From IMG/VR virus record IMGVR_UViG_3300021185_001537, positions 1 through 36,489 of that record: a stretch of DNA of 36,489 bases. One strand, given 5' to 3'. This document shows, one piece after another, positions 1 through 6,974 of the stretch; within the stretch, counting starts at the first letter, position 1, and every line of letters begins with the position of its first letter. This DNA comes from a virus. The notes below the pieces were generated by a model. The model had not been told where the DNA came from. It worked only from the letters and a program-made list of their open reading frames with translations, and searched no databases. Position numbers and translations under genes: made by a program.

Positions 1-1
1 A

Positions 2-130
2 TCAGGTAGTGATGGAGATTTCCAGTTCACTCAGGATATGACTACAACTTGTACTAGTGCTTGTAATGGCGTAATCAATGTGGAGTTAGACAGCGAAAAT
101 GCATCAGTTAGTATTAAACAAACCGACTAA
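2..130 (+). CDS. Curlin-repeat-like secreted protein, C-terminal fragment
   Basis: The reading frame is open from the window edge and ends at TAA 128-130, giving the last 42 residues of a protein whose start lies outside. The tail holds two cysteines in a TCTSAC stretch and ends in VSIKQTD. This resembles the C-terminus of the gene at 1280-2170, which has FDLNQN, two Cys clusters and a terminal CSVTVNQNN. Alternating beta-strand residues with a conserved Gln are typical of curlin (CsgA/CsgB-type) repeats, so I read it as a paralogue of that protein. The next gene starts inside it at 99, a 32-nt overlap. Only the C-terminus is visible, so the family call is tentative. Confidence 0.55.
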   Translation, partial: SGSDGDFQFTQDMTTTCTSACNGVINVELDSENASVSIKQTD

Positions 131-1271
131 ATTATTAGTCGCAGTTTTACTGATTGCAATAGGAAATATATATGCCGCTGATTCACAGGCAATTGGCGGC
201 GTGTTTGAGCAAAGTGGTAAGCCTGGTAGTATTGTTAGGACCACAGGCGAAGAATTAACAGCAAACATAGATACAGGCATACAGAGTTACGATAACGTAG
301 AAACAGAAAACGGCAGACTTAAAATAAAGTTTGTAGACGAAACACAAATTAGTTTAACAGAGCATACACTAGTAGAAATTACTGAATATGTGTATGACCC
401 AAATCCAAGCAATAGTAAAATGGCAATGAATTTTGTGCAAGGGACTGCAAGATTTGCCACAGGAGGATTGGGATTAGTACCAAGAGAAAATATACAGATA
501 CAAACTCCTACTGCAAGTATAGGCATTAGGGGAACTGACTTTACTACCACAGTTGACGAACTGGGTAGAAGTTTAGTTATTTTGTTACCAGATGCCAACT
601 GTACGGATACGGTTAAATTAGAACAAGGATGTAGGCCATCTGGTAGTATATCAGTCAGTAATGATGGCGGAACAGTTATACTTGAAGAAGCCTTTCAGGC
701 TGTAATGGTAAGTACATTTGAACAATCACCAACACAACCTGTAACATTAGTTGATTTGGATTTAAATCAAATAGACAATATGTTTATTGTCAGTAAGCCT
801 GAAGAAATTGTACAGGCAGAAGAAGAACAAGCAGACCAATTAAAAGGCGACGGTGGTTTATTGGACTTTAACGGATTAGACATAGACCTTTTAGAAATTG
901 AAGGTTTAGATGAACAAGCAGAACGAGAATTACAATTCACAGAATTAGACATAAACTTTTTAGATGTGGATTTTTTGAGAGACCTTTTAGAGGTTATAGA
1001 AGATGCAGATGCTTTAGGAGAGAAGGACGAAGGCGGTTCTGGAGACAGACTAGTAGATAGGGGATTTGGATTACAAGCAGATAACCAATTTAATATTATA
1101 CCGGACTTAAATGGAAGTGTATTCTTTTTAAGACAAGGTACTAACTATGTTAGTTTAAAAATTAAAAGAGGTCAAGCAGGACAAATAGAAATAAGTGATA
1201 AAGATTTAGGAGATACTGTAATGTGCCTTAATGAATGCGAAGGCATTTTTATAAGTATTACACAGGAATAA
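99..1271 (+). CDS. FecR-domain periplasmic protein
   Basis: A 390-residue protein with an N-terminal signal peptide: Lys near residue 11, a hydrophobic LLVAVLLIAIGNIYA core, and likely cleavage near residue 26. Residues about 40-165 match the FecR family: GSIVRTTGEEL, then ETENGRLKIKFVDETQISL, then TPTASIGIRGTDFTTTV, the classic end of the domain. In bacteria such proteins bind peptidoglycan or sense envelope signals, and are often encoded beside CHASE2 adenylate cyclases. The rest is acidic, rich in Leu-Asp (about 225-315), with a small beta-rich C-terminus containing CLNEC. It overlaps the preceding curlin-like gene by 32 nt and is followed 8 nt later by a second one. It is unusual cargo for a T4-like phage. 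The domain call is firm; the role is inferred. Confidence 0.8.
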   Translation: MHQLVLNKPTKLLVAVLLIAIGNIYAADSQAIGGVFEQSGKPGSIVRTTGEELTANIDTGIQSYDNVETENGRLKIKFVDETQISLTEHTLVEITEYVYDPNPSNSKMAMNFVQGTARFATGGLGLVPRENIQIQTPTASIGIRGTDFTTTVDELGRSLVILLPDANCTDTVKLEQGCRPSGSISVSNDGGTVILEEAFQAVMVSTFEQSPTQPVTLVDLDLNQIDNMFIVSKPEEIVQAEEEQADQLKGDGGLLDFNGLDIDLLEIEGLDEQAERELQFTELDINFLDVDFLRDLLEVIEDADALGEKDEGGSGDRLVDRGFGLQADNQFNIIPDLNGSVFFLRQGTNYVSLKIKRGQAGQIEISDKDLGDTVMCLNECEGIFISITQE

Positions 1272-1279
1272 ATAGTATT

Positions 1280-2170
1280 ATGAATATAGACAAAAGATTA
1301 AATGAGATGAAACCAAAAGATACACCATTATTAGTTCTGGGTTATATCATATTGGGTATGTTTTTATTAATACCTATGTCGGCACAGGCACAAGATAATG
1401 AAGTATTTTTAGGTAACATAAGTGGCGACAATTTAGAACTAGACATATTACAAGATGGTACTGATAACACAGTCACAGGTATAACAGAGTCTAGCCAATT
1501 TGTAGGTGACGACAATACCTTACACATTATGCAAATAGGTACTGGAAATTTGTTTGAAGGTAATTGGACTAGTGGTGGTACTAATCTTTTAAAAGTATTC
1601 CAAGGTGGCGGCGGTAATGATAATTTTGTTAGGTTAACAGGTTTTGGAACAAACAACACAGGAATTGTACTACAAGGTATGCATTGGGACGGAACTATTG
1701 ACGTAGATGAATACGGCGAACACGAAGCATATTGGACAGTAACAGGTGACTATAATGAGTTTTCTAGTTTTCAAACAGACACCAACCGAGGTAGTGGAAA
1801 TGGTGATAGTCATCACTTGGCAAATATAATTGATGGCGACTACAATGATGTTTGGCATAGGCAAAGAGGCAAAGCAGGGCACGACGGTTTTATAGAAATC
1901 ACAGGCGATTACAACGATGTAATTTTAGACCAAAAAGGCAGTGGTGGTAAAAAATGGGCAGATGTCGTTTTAGATGGCAATGGACATACTGTTGATATCA
2001 ATCAACGTGGTACAAATTATGCATCAGCAACAGTTGATTTGACATATGGTATAGGTGCTTACACATTTGATTTAAATCAAAATGTTTCATCATCAGCAGT
2101 AACTTATAGTCTTACAGGTATATGTAATAATGGAGGAGGCTGTTCAGTAACAGTAAACCAAAACAACTAA
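1280..2170 (+). CDS. Curlin-repeat-like secreted protein
   Basis: A 296-residue protein with a signal peptide: a hydrophobic LLVLGYIILGMFLLIPMSAQAQ stretch, cleavage likely after AQA. The mature part repeats a strand-turn pattern with Gln and Asn/Gly: LDILQDGTDNTV, LHIMQIGTGNLF, LKVFQGGGGNDNFV, VDINQRGTNYASATV, FDLNQN and CSVTVNQNN. This follows the Q-x-G-x-x-N signature of curlin repeats that stack into amyloid-like beta solenoids. I chose ATG 1280 over the in-frame ATG 1235 because it follows the FecR stop and puts the signal sequence near the start. The stop overlaps the next ATG as TAATG. The likely product is a secreted fibre subunit; a phage role (exit, superinfection exclusion, host surface change) is unknown. 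Confidence 0.65.
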   Translation: MNIDKRLNEMKPKDTPLLVLGYIILGMFLLIPMSAQAQDNEVFLGNISGDNLELDILQDGTDNTVTGITESSQFVGDDNTLHIMQIGTGNLFEGNWTSGGTNLLKVFQGGGGNDNFVRLTGFGTNNTGIVLQGMHWDGTIDVDEYGEHEAYWTVTGDYNEFSSFQTDTNRGSGNGDSHHLANIIDGDYNDVWHRQRGKAGHDGFIEITGDYNDVILDQKGSGGKKWADVVLDGNGHTVDINQRGTNYASATVDLTYGIGAYTFDLNQNVSSSAVTYSLTGICNNGGGCSVTVNQNN

Positions 2171-2325
2171 TGAAAGACTTCCAATGGTTACTAAAACCGA
2201 TAAGTAATAAGAGTAAACAAATACGTGAAGAAGGCAAAAAGAAAGATGCCTTAAGAGCAGGAGCAAAAATAAGATGGAATACGGCGGCGACGGAAATTGT
2301 CCAGAAGAATTTGAAATCTGTTTAG
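2170..2325 (+). CDS. Small basic protein, unknown
   Basis: A 51-codon reading frame whose ATG overlaps the stop of the curlin-like gene as TAATG, a junction used repeatedly in this genome (3834, 16437, 22681, 27793). The product begins MKDFQWLLKP and has a Lys/Arg-rich middle (KQIREEGKKKDALRAGAKIRW). It has no signal peptide and no recognised domain. Its last 52 nt overlap the gene at 2274 in a different frame. The coupled start argues for translation. Alternatively it is the N-terminus of the next protein, separated by a frameshift. It is too short for the codon pattern to be decisive. Confidence 0.45.
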   Translation: MKDFQWLLKPISNKSKQIREEGKKKDALRAGAKIRWNTAATEIVQKNLKSV

Positions 2326-2561
2326 ATACAGAATCATACGATGAACTTATCGATATGATGGACGAAGCGGGTGTAGAAATGACCGGCGAATTAGACTTGC
2401 AACCATTAGGCGATGCTGAAGCAGTTGCAAACTTTACCTGGGAAATACTATTTTTAACTCCATGGGAATTGGCCTACATAGCACTTCCAATGAGTGTGTT
2501 AGCATTTTACGGCTTATCCATATATGCCGTGTTCAAATGGCTCCAAAAAAAGTTTTCTTAA
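2274..2561 (+). CDS. Small acidic protein with a C-terminal membrane helix
   Basis: A 95-residue product. The N-terminal two thirds are acidic (EEFEICLDTESYDELIDMMDEAG), with Cys at 9 and 16. The C-terminus has a hydrophobic stretch (LAYIALPMSVLAFYGLSIYAVF, about 67-88) followed by KWLQKKFS, so it is probably a tail-anchored inner-membrane protein with the acidic part outside and the Lys-rich end in the cytoplasm. It lies at the end of the FecR/curlin gene string, just upstream of a strong promoter. No family is recognised. The ATG lies inside the preceding small frame, with no good Shine-Dalgarno. Confidence 0.5.
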   Translation: MEYGGDGNCPEEFEICLDTESYDELIDMMDEAGVEMTGELDLQPLGDAEAVANFTWEILFLTPWELAYIALPMSVLAFYGLSIYAVFKWLQKKFS

Positions 2562-2565
2562 TAGG

Positions 2566-2594
2566 TTGACAAACCTTTAAATATCTACTATAAT
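2566..2594 (+). promoter_or_regulatory. Sigma70-type promoter
   Basis: TTGACA at 2566-2571, exactly 17 nt, then TATAAT at 2589-2594: both hexamers are consensus. It sits directly after the stop at 2561. A start about 7 nt downstream would be near 2601, one base before the ATG at 2602. The -35 is preceded by AGG, as in the promoters at 31869, 34807 and 35967. Confidence 0.85.
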
Positions 2595-2601
2595 ATTCGT
2601 A

Positions 2602-2784
2602 ATGAAACATATGATCAAGTGGCTGAAGATAACAGCCGGCATAAATTTATACTTGTCTGTAGTTATGACATTTGTGTTCTTAACACTTTTGTTTGCAATA
2701 GTATCTGACTATAATTTAACTAATGCAGATGAGTATGTAAGGTTCTTAATAAAAGAAGAACTTAATAATCCAGGTGATCAGTAA
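2602..2784 (+). CDS. Small membrane protein, unknown
   Basis: A 60-residue protein with one strong membrane helix (about 12-34: AGINLYLSVVMTFVFLTLLFAIV) between a basic N-terminus (MKHMIKWLK) and an acidic C-terminus (NADEYVRFLIKEELNNPGD), so probably N-in. It starts within a base or two of the start site predicted from the consensus promoter at 2566-2594, and there is no Shine-Dalgarno, so its mRNA may be leaderless. It overlaps the next gene by 11 nt. The size and fold would suit an early host-takeover or superinfection-immunity membrane protein, but nothing identifies it. Confidence 0.6.
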   Translation: MKHMIKWLKITAGINLYLSVVMTFVFLTLLFAIVSDYNLTNADEYVRFLIKEELNNPGDQ

Positions 2785-3076
2785 GTATACGAATAGCCTT
2801 AGGCTATACGCAAGTGTTATTATATCAGCACATATACTTGCATTCTTTATATACTTTCCAATAATATCCTTTGTACTTTTTGTGACATGTTGGCCAGTCT
2901 TATATGTAACAATGCTATATGCAATGGTGTATAATTATTGCAAACAAGAAGGCATAGACTTTCCTTACGAAAAAGGACTACCATTATGTGAAGCAGACAT
3001 ACATATGACACCATTCTATTACCTAAACGATTACGACCCATTTATTGATTATCTAGATTATGACCCACGTTACTAA
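2774..3076 (+). CDS. Small two-helix membrane protein (paralogue 1)
   Basis: A GTG-started 100-residue frame beginning VISKYTNSLRLYASVIISAH. Two hydrophobic stretches (about 12-35 and 38-56) make it a two-helix membrane protein, followed by a polar tail rich in Tyr and Asp (NDYDPFIDYLDYDPRY). Its N-terminus closely matches that of the next gene (VTKYTNSLRTYAIAIVSVH), so the pair is a tandem duplication. It overlaps both neighbours (11 and 17 nt), suggesting translational coupling. GTG is the only start compatible with the conserved KYTNSLR block. Function unknown. Confidence 0.6.
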   Translation: MISKYTNSLRLYASVIISAHILAFFIYFPIISFVLFVTCWPVLYVTMLYAMVYNYCKQEGIDFPYEKGLPLCEADIHMTPFYYLNDYDPFIDYLDYDPRY

Positions 3077-3368
3077 GTACACAAACAGTTTGAGAACGTA
3101 TGCTATTGCTATAGTAAGTGTTCATCTTGTAGCACTAGGGTGGTTGTTTCCAGACATACTAATATTGATAGTTTGTCCTCCAGCAATGTTTTATTTGCTT
3201 TTCTTATATTGTGAATTGATGTACACAATAGAAGTTGGATATAGAGAAACACTCTTGAAAAAAATACGTGAAACAGATGACGATATTACAAAAGATATTT
3301 TAAATTGGGAATTGCTATTACATGAAGAACATAGTTTATTTGGAAGTTCGCCAAGCGATCGGTTTTAA
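3060..3368 (+). CDS. Small two-helix membrane protein (paralogue 2)
   Basis: A 102-residue protein, MTHVTKYTNSLRTYAIAIVSVHLV, homologous over its N-terminal half to the gene before it. Two hydrophobic segments (about 13-32 and 34-54) are followed by a charged, probably cytoplasmic C-terminus (RETLLKKIRETDDDITKDILNWELLLHEEH). The ATG lies inside the 3' end of paralogue 1 (17-nt overlap). The tails of the paralogues have diverged completely while the helix region is kept, so the membrane part probably carries the shared function, which I cannot name. Confidence 0.6.
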   Translation: MTHVTKYTNSLRTYAIAIVSVHLVALGWLFPDILILIVCPPAMFYLLFLYCELMYTIEVGYRETLLKKIRETDDDITKDILNWELLLHEEHSLFGSSPSDRF

Positions 3369-3381
3369 ATTAAGTAAAAAC

Positions 3382-3389
3382 GATAAATA
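3382..3389 (+). promoter_or_regulatory. T4-type late promoter box GATAAATA
   Basis: GATAAATA fits the NATAAATA late-promoter consensus of T4-like cyanophages (TATAAATA in T4), read by the gp55 late sigma factor. It lies 52 nt upstream of the lipoprotein ATG at 3442, giving a leader with AAGGAG. Confidence 0.6.
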
Positions 3390-3441
3390 TATATGTTATA
3401 ATAACAGATGGTTTTATAACACTTATATATAAGGAGACGAT

Positions 3442-3726
3442 ATGAAAAATCTAATTTCGTTCTTCGTAGTAGTATTCAGTTTTGGAATTACTAGTTGTGC
3501 CTCAGTTGGGGGTGCCTGGAATGCCGGAACAGAAATTGTCACAGGAACAGTAGACTCAGTAGTTGGCGGAGCCGCTACAATGGCAGTCGCTATTACTGAC
3601 GATGCAAGAAACATTGCAGACGTAACTATTGATACAGCACAAGGTGTTGTTAAAACAGTTGCAGAAAACGTTGACAAACAAACTGACGAACTTCAAGAAG
3701 AAAAAGAAGCACCAAAAAAGGACTAA
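3442..3726 (+). CDS. Lipoprotein with a candidate -1 frameshift extension
   Basis: The zero-frame product is 94 residues: a type II signal peptide (MKNLISFFVVVFSFGITSC, lipobox ITSC with Cys19), then a Gly/Ala/Val-rich region of amphipathic strands or helices (VTGTVDSVVGGAATMAVAI), then an acidic/Lys C-terminus EEKEAPKKD. AAGGAG lies just upstream of ATG 3442, and a late box lies at 3382. Near its end the gene carries A AAA AAG, a spacer and a stem-loop, so part of the translation may pass into the -1 frame and give about 131 residues (see 3714-3758 and 3720-3836). It is probably anchored in the outer membrane or inner-membrane periplasmic face. It is small and glycine-rich like entericidin-type lipoproteins, but not clearly of that family. 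Confidence 0.75.
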   Translation: MKNLISFFVVVFSFGITSCASVGGAWNAGTEIVTGTVDSVVGGAATMAVAITDDARNIADVTIDTAQGVVKTVAENVDKQTDELQEEKEAPKKD

Positions 3727-3758
3727 GCCTTTTCTCTGGTCGCAAAGAGGAAAAGGCT
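3714..3758 (+). promoter_or_regulatory. Candidate programmed -1 ribosomal frameshift signal
   Basis: A AAA AAG (3714-3720) is in the correct phase of the lipoprotein gene (codons CCA AAA AAG GAC TAA). A 5-nt spacer, GACTA, is followed by a stem: 3726-3734 pairs with 3750-3758 (9 bp), plus 3 bp beyond a bulged G3749, closing an 8-nt loop (GGTCGCAA). This is the same heptamer and geometry as the E. coli dnaX frameshift site. The stem lacks a downstream T-run, so it is not an obvious intrinsic terminator. Confidence 0.65.
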
Positions 3759-3836
3759 AGTAAGGACAGTGATATAAAACTTTTAATTGATCAAATTAAA
3801 AGATACTGCTCTGAAAATCCTAAGGAGTGCGAATAA
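3720..3836 (+). other. -1 frame extension of the lipoprotein gene
   Basis: After slippage on A AAA AAG, reading continues GGA CTA AGC for 38 codons to TAA 3834-3836: GLSLFSGRKEEKASKDSDIK, then LLIDQIKRYC and SENPKECE. Two features suggest real coding. First, the stop overlaps the next ATG as TAATG, the junction this genome uses between true neighbours. Second, its end RYCSENPKEC resembles YYCDNNPEIC near the mature N-terminus of the next protein. The extension has no plausible start of its own upstream of its own Shine-Dalgarno-less beginning. An alternative is a sequencing or mutational frameshift in a formerly single gene. Confidence 0.6.
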
Positions 3837-4303
3837 TGAACAAAGCGGCGTTTTTAATAATGTCGCTTTTTTCTTTGAAAATATCATCTTTAGATCTCAC
3901 ATATAATCCCCCACTAGATCCGTATTACTGCGATAACAATCCTGAAATTTGTAAAAAGATAGAAACTAGTAACATGCCAATGTTTACTATAACTCCACGT
4001 GCCACTAATGGACAATGGGTAGCATTTTGGACATTTCAATTATTAGATATCTATTCAACATCACGAGCATTAAAGTACGATTGTATAAAAGAAATAAATC
4101 CAATATTTACAGAATCGCCTAGTGATGCTAGATTGGTACTTACAAAAACACTTTTACTGGTACCTGGCTTAGTATACGACGATTACTGGAAAGAAGTCAC
4201 ACCCGACGAACTCAATGATACTAATATGGTATACTCAGTAGTTGTTGCAAATAACTTTAGATTACTAAAAGATGCCAAGCAAGAATGCAATAAAATACGA
4301 TAA
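3836..4303 (+). CDS. Secreted or membrane protein, unknown
   Basis: A 155-residue protein. I use ATG 3836 rather than in-frame GTG 3827 because AAGGAG (in CCTAAGGAGTGC) is correctly placed for it and the ATG overlaps the extension stop (TAATG). Residues 1-19 (MNKAAFLIMSLFSLKISSL) look like a signal peptide. Then comes YYCDNNPEICKKIE, sharing the YC-x2-NP-x2-C motif with the frameshift extension upstream. The segment WTFQLLDIYSTSRALKYDCIKEINPIF, followed by a hydrophobic TKTLLLVPGLVY, resembles small membrane proteins with an LxDxxST...E-x-NP pattern. It is probably exported or membrane-associated, and a partner of the upstream lipoprotein. Function unknown. Confidence 0.6.
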   Translation: MNKAAFLIMSLFSLKISSLDLTYNPPLDPYYCDNNPEICKKIETSNMPMFTITPRATNGQWVAFWTFQLLDIYSTSRALKYDCIKEINPIFTESPSDARLVLTKTLLLVPGLVYDDYWKEVTPDELNDTNMVYSVVVANNFRLLKDAKQECNKIR

Positions 4304-4306
4304 ATA
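4299..4306 (+). promoter_or_regulatory. T4-type late promoter box GATAAATA (leaderless geometry)
   Basis: GATAAATA followed by 5 nt (ATACT) and then ATG 4312. In T4 late promoters transcription starts about 6 nt after the box, which is the A of this ATG. No Shine-Dalgarno is present. The box overlaps the 3' end of the previous gene. Confidence 0.65.
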
Positions 4307-4311
4307 ATACT

Positions 4312-6342
4312 ATGAAATGGCTTTACAGCGGATGGGCGGTCGCCATCACTATAGTTTTATTAGCGGCTCTCAAGGTTGCCGATCCCATACCACTTCAAAG
4401 TCTGCGTTCGCAGACATTCGACTATTTACAACAACTTGATGAAGTAAAGCAAAGCAACGAAGTTGTTATTGTAAACATAGGCGAAAAGAGTTTACAACAA
4501 TGGGGACAATGGCCTTGGCCAAGGCAAAACTTTGCCCAACTAATTCATGACCTAAGGCAAAAGAATGCCGGAATGATAGGGTTGAATGTTATGTTTCCAG
4601 AAGCAGATCGATTTGGAGGTGACGAAACATTAGCCAGTTGGATAAAAGGCAACGGCATAGTTTTATCACAGACACCAAGTACAAGAGGAATCAAAACGTC
4701 AGGTCCACATATTGGAACAGCAACAATAGGCCCAGTACCTGCTACCAATTACTTGCTAACATGGCCAAATTTGGTAACAAATATTACTGAGTTAGAATCA
4801 TTTGCTGAAGGCATAGGTGTTATAGCATCAGCACCACAACCGGACAACCAAACAAGAACATATCCATTAGCAATCGGAGTTGAAGGCAAAATATATCCTA
4901 GTTTTGCTATAGAAATGTTGCGTACATATACGCAGAAACCTAGTTATGTTTTAAAAACAAGTGAGATAGGTGTACAAGAATTTGCAGTACCTCCGTTTGA
5001 TCCAATCATTACACAACCAAATGGAACGGCATATATTAGATTTAATAACACATTCGAAGAAGTTGAATATGTTGATATAAACAGTTTACCAGATTTAGCA
5101 GGTAAGTTTGTTATTGTTGGTGTCACAGCAGAAGGTATAACAAACCCAGTACCAACACCTAAAGGTAACCTCTATCCACAGCACATACAGGGTCATATGC
5201 TACAGAATTTTGTAGATGGGTCCAATATAACCAGATCAGAATTATCTGCTGTTACAGAGCTTCTGTGTGCGTTGTTAGGCATGATTTTCATAGCCATAGC
5301 AGTTTATAACTCACCTGTATGGTTAAGTGGGCTAATTTTTGTGTTTTCTTTTGGCTGGGTAATAGGATGGAGCATTACAAGTTACCAAGAAAACCTCAAA
5401 TTATTCGACGCAACTTTTCCTGCTATAGCATTTTTATTAGTGTTTACACAATCGAGTTTTAATAACTTTTGGATACAATTTAAATTACGTGAACAAATTA
5501 AGAAACAATTTGAACATTATCTTGCTCCAGCAATGGTTAAAAAGTTACAAAAGAATCCAGAACTGTTACAGTTAGGTGGTGACACAAAAACTATGACATA
5601 TTTATTTTCGGACATACGTGGCTTTACACCAATATCAGAGCAGTTTAAAACAGATCCACAAGGGTTAGGAAAACTTATAAACAGATACATGACGCCAATG
5701 ACAGATTTAGTTATGCGTAAAGAAGGTACAATAGACAAGTATATAGGTGACGCCTTAATGGCAATTTGGGGAGCACCACTTGATATCGACAACCATGCTC
5801 AATTGGCAGTAGAAACAGCACAAGAAATGGAAGTAGAACTTGCTAGATTAAATAAAGAACTTAAAGCAGATGGCTTAATGGAATTAGGTGTTGGCATAGG
5901 CATCAACACAGGCGATGCAGTTGTAGGTAATATGGGTAGTAACCAACGTTTTGATTATACAGTATTAGGTGATAGTGTAAACTTAGCGGCAAGACTAGAA
6001 GCACAAACAAAAGAGTATGGCGTGTTTTTTATGTTTACAGAGCATACATTAAAACAAATCACAATACCAGAAAATTTAACTATGCTAGATAAGATTGCAG
6101 TTAAAGGACAAACAGCACCAGTAACAATTTATACTATACTAAATGATCACAAGTATGCAAGAGTTGTAAACAGAATGGTAGATGCATATCAAAACAGAGA
6201 ATGGGCAACTTGCTCAAATCAAATAGAGATTATAAAAGATCATAAATGGAATGATACACTTGCAGATCTGTATGCAGAAAGAATTAAACAGCCTATGCCT
6301 ATAGGTGATTGGGACGGAGTAGAACGAAAGACTTCTAAATAA
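4312..6342 (+). CDS. CHASE2-domain class III adenylate cyclase
   Basis: A 676-residue membrane cyclase predicted to make cAMP from ATP. An N-terminal helix (about 8-22) is followed by a periplasmic CHASE2 sensor (about 30-300: LRSQTFDYLQQL, GQWPWPRQNFAQLI, then VGVTAEG), three membrane helices (about 312-385) and a cytoplasmic cyclase domain (about 420-615). Catalytic residues are present: metal-binding D434 (FSDIRGFT) and D480 (KYIGDALMAIWG), purine-site K476 and T550/D554 (YTVLGD), and N557 and R561 (NLAAR). The domain therefore looks active and adenine-type, although cyclase specificity from motifs alone is imperfect. A late box 5 nt before the ATG suggests late, leaderless expression. FecR proteins often accompany CHASE2 cyclases in bacteria, as here. 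I know of no well-studied phage equivalent. Confidence 0.9.
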   Translation: MKWLYSGWAVAITIVLLAALKVADPIPLQSLRSQTFDYLQQLDEVKQSNEVVIVNIGEKSLQQWGQWPWPRQNFAQLIHDLRQKNAGMIGLNVMFPEADRFGGDETLASWIKGNGIVLSQTPSTRGIKTSGPHIGTATIGPVPATNYLLTWPNLVTNITELESFAEGIGVIASAPQPDNQTRTYPLAIGVEGKIYPSFAIEMLRTYTQKPSYVLKTSEIGVQEFAVPPFDPIITQPNGTAYIRFNNTFEEVEYVDINSLPDLAGKFVIVGVTAEGITNPVPTPKGNLYPQHIQGHMLQNFVDGSNITRSELSAVTELLCALLGMIFIAIAVYNSPVWLSGLIFVFSFGWVIGWSITSYQENLKLFDATFPAIAFLLVFTQSSFNNFWIQFKLREQIKKQFEHYLAPAMVKKLQKNPELLQLGGDTKTMTYLFSDIRGFTPISEQFKTDPQGLGKLINRYMTPMTDLVMRKEGTIDKYIGDALMAIWGAPLDIDNHAQLAVETAQEMEVELARLNKELKADGLMELGVGIGINTGDAVVGNMGSNQRFDYTVLGDSVNLAARLEAQTKEYGVFFMFTEHTLKQITIPENLTMLDKIAVKGQTAPVTIYTILNDHKYARVVNRMVDAYQNREWATCSNQIEIIKDHKWNDTLADLYAERIKQPMPIGDWDGVERKTSK

Positions 6343-6969
6343 TTAGTCGTCACCTTGCCAAGTTCTTAGCCTTGTAAATAGATTTGCATACTCCAATAAA
6401 TCAGTTCTCAAAGTTCTTAAGTGTCTAATTTCTATTGGATGATCAAAGTCACCAGCATCATATAAAGGTATATAATAATTTAAAATTTTATCTACTTTCT
6501 CTCTATCTTTTACAATATCGGTAACTATACGATGATAAAATTCTGGAGTAGTAACTAAGGATTGAATCCAAGCATGATGCTCATTATGATGATTGTAAGT
6601 ATACAAAACTTCTCTACATTCATATACTAATGCCCTAACTGGATTTATATTTTTTCTATATTTTTTTAATACAGCAGGATACTCCCAACGTTCATTTCTA
6701 GTATGTTGGTTATTTAAAAATGATGTATATTCATTTATTAAACTTTTATATAAGCCTTCTTCACTCTCTTTAATATCAACTTTGTATTGCTCTACTAAAT
6801 TTAATGCAAGTTGCTGATGTCTTTTAGATAGTACTGGTAGTAAATCTAAAACTTGTGGTATAGTGAATGTGCCGTTAAAAAACGCATTAGGTATAGATTC
6901 AAACTTTTTAAATTTGTCTAACTCAGTTGCCAAACGAATAGCATCGAAATTTATAATATCTCTTGCCAT
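6343..6969 (-). CDS. Unknown protein, late-expressed
   Basis: A 208-residue soluble protein, MARDIINFDAIRLATELDKF, helical and rich in charged and aromatic residues. It has a His-rich patch (TYNHHNEHHAW, about 124-134) that might bind metal or simply be surface. There is no signal peptide and no recognised family. The stop abuts the cyclase stop with no intergenic space, so the two genes converge without an obvious terminator. AATAAATA lies 5 nt upstream of its ATG on the minus strand, a leaderless-type late promoter, so it is likely made with the virion proteins. Confidence 0.65.
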   Translation of the reverse strand: MARDIINFDAIRLATELDKFKKFESIPNAFFNGTFTIPQVLDLLPVLSKRHQQLALNLVEQYKVDIKESEEGLYKSLINEYTSFLNNQHTRNERWEYPAVLKKYRKNINPVRALVYECREVLYTYNHHNEHHAWIQSLVTTPEFYHRIVTDIVKDREKVDKILNYYIPLYDAGDFDHPIEIRHLRTLRTDLLEYANLFTRLRTWQGDD

Positions 6970-6974
6970 GCATG

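Noticed and set aside
3423-3677. 84-codon minus-strand frame opposite the lipoprotein
   Set aside because: It mirrors Gly/Ala/Val codons of the plus-strand gene, which has a Shine-Dalgarno, lipobox and late promoter.
3726-3758. Intrinsic terminator reading of the stem-loop after the lipoprotein stop
   Set aside because: No T-run follows the stem, and its distance from A AAA AAG fits frameshift stimulation better.
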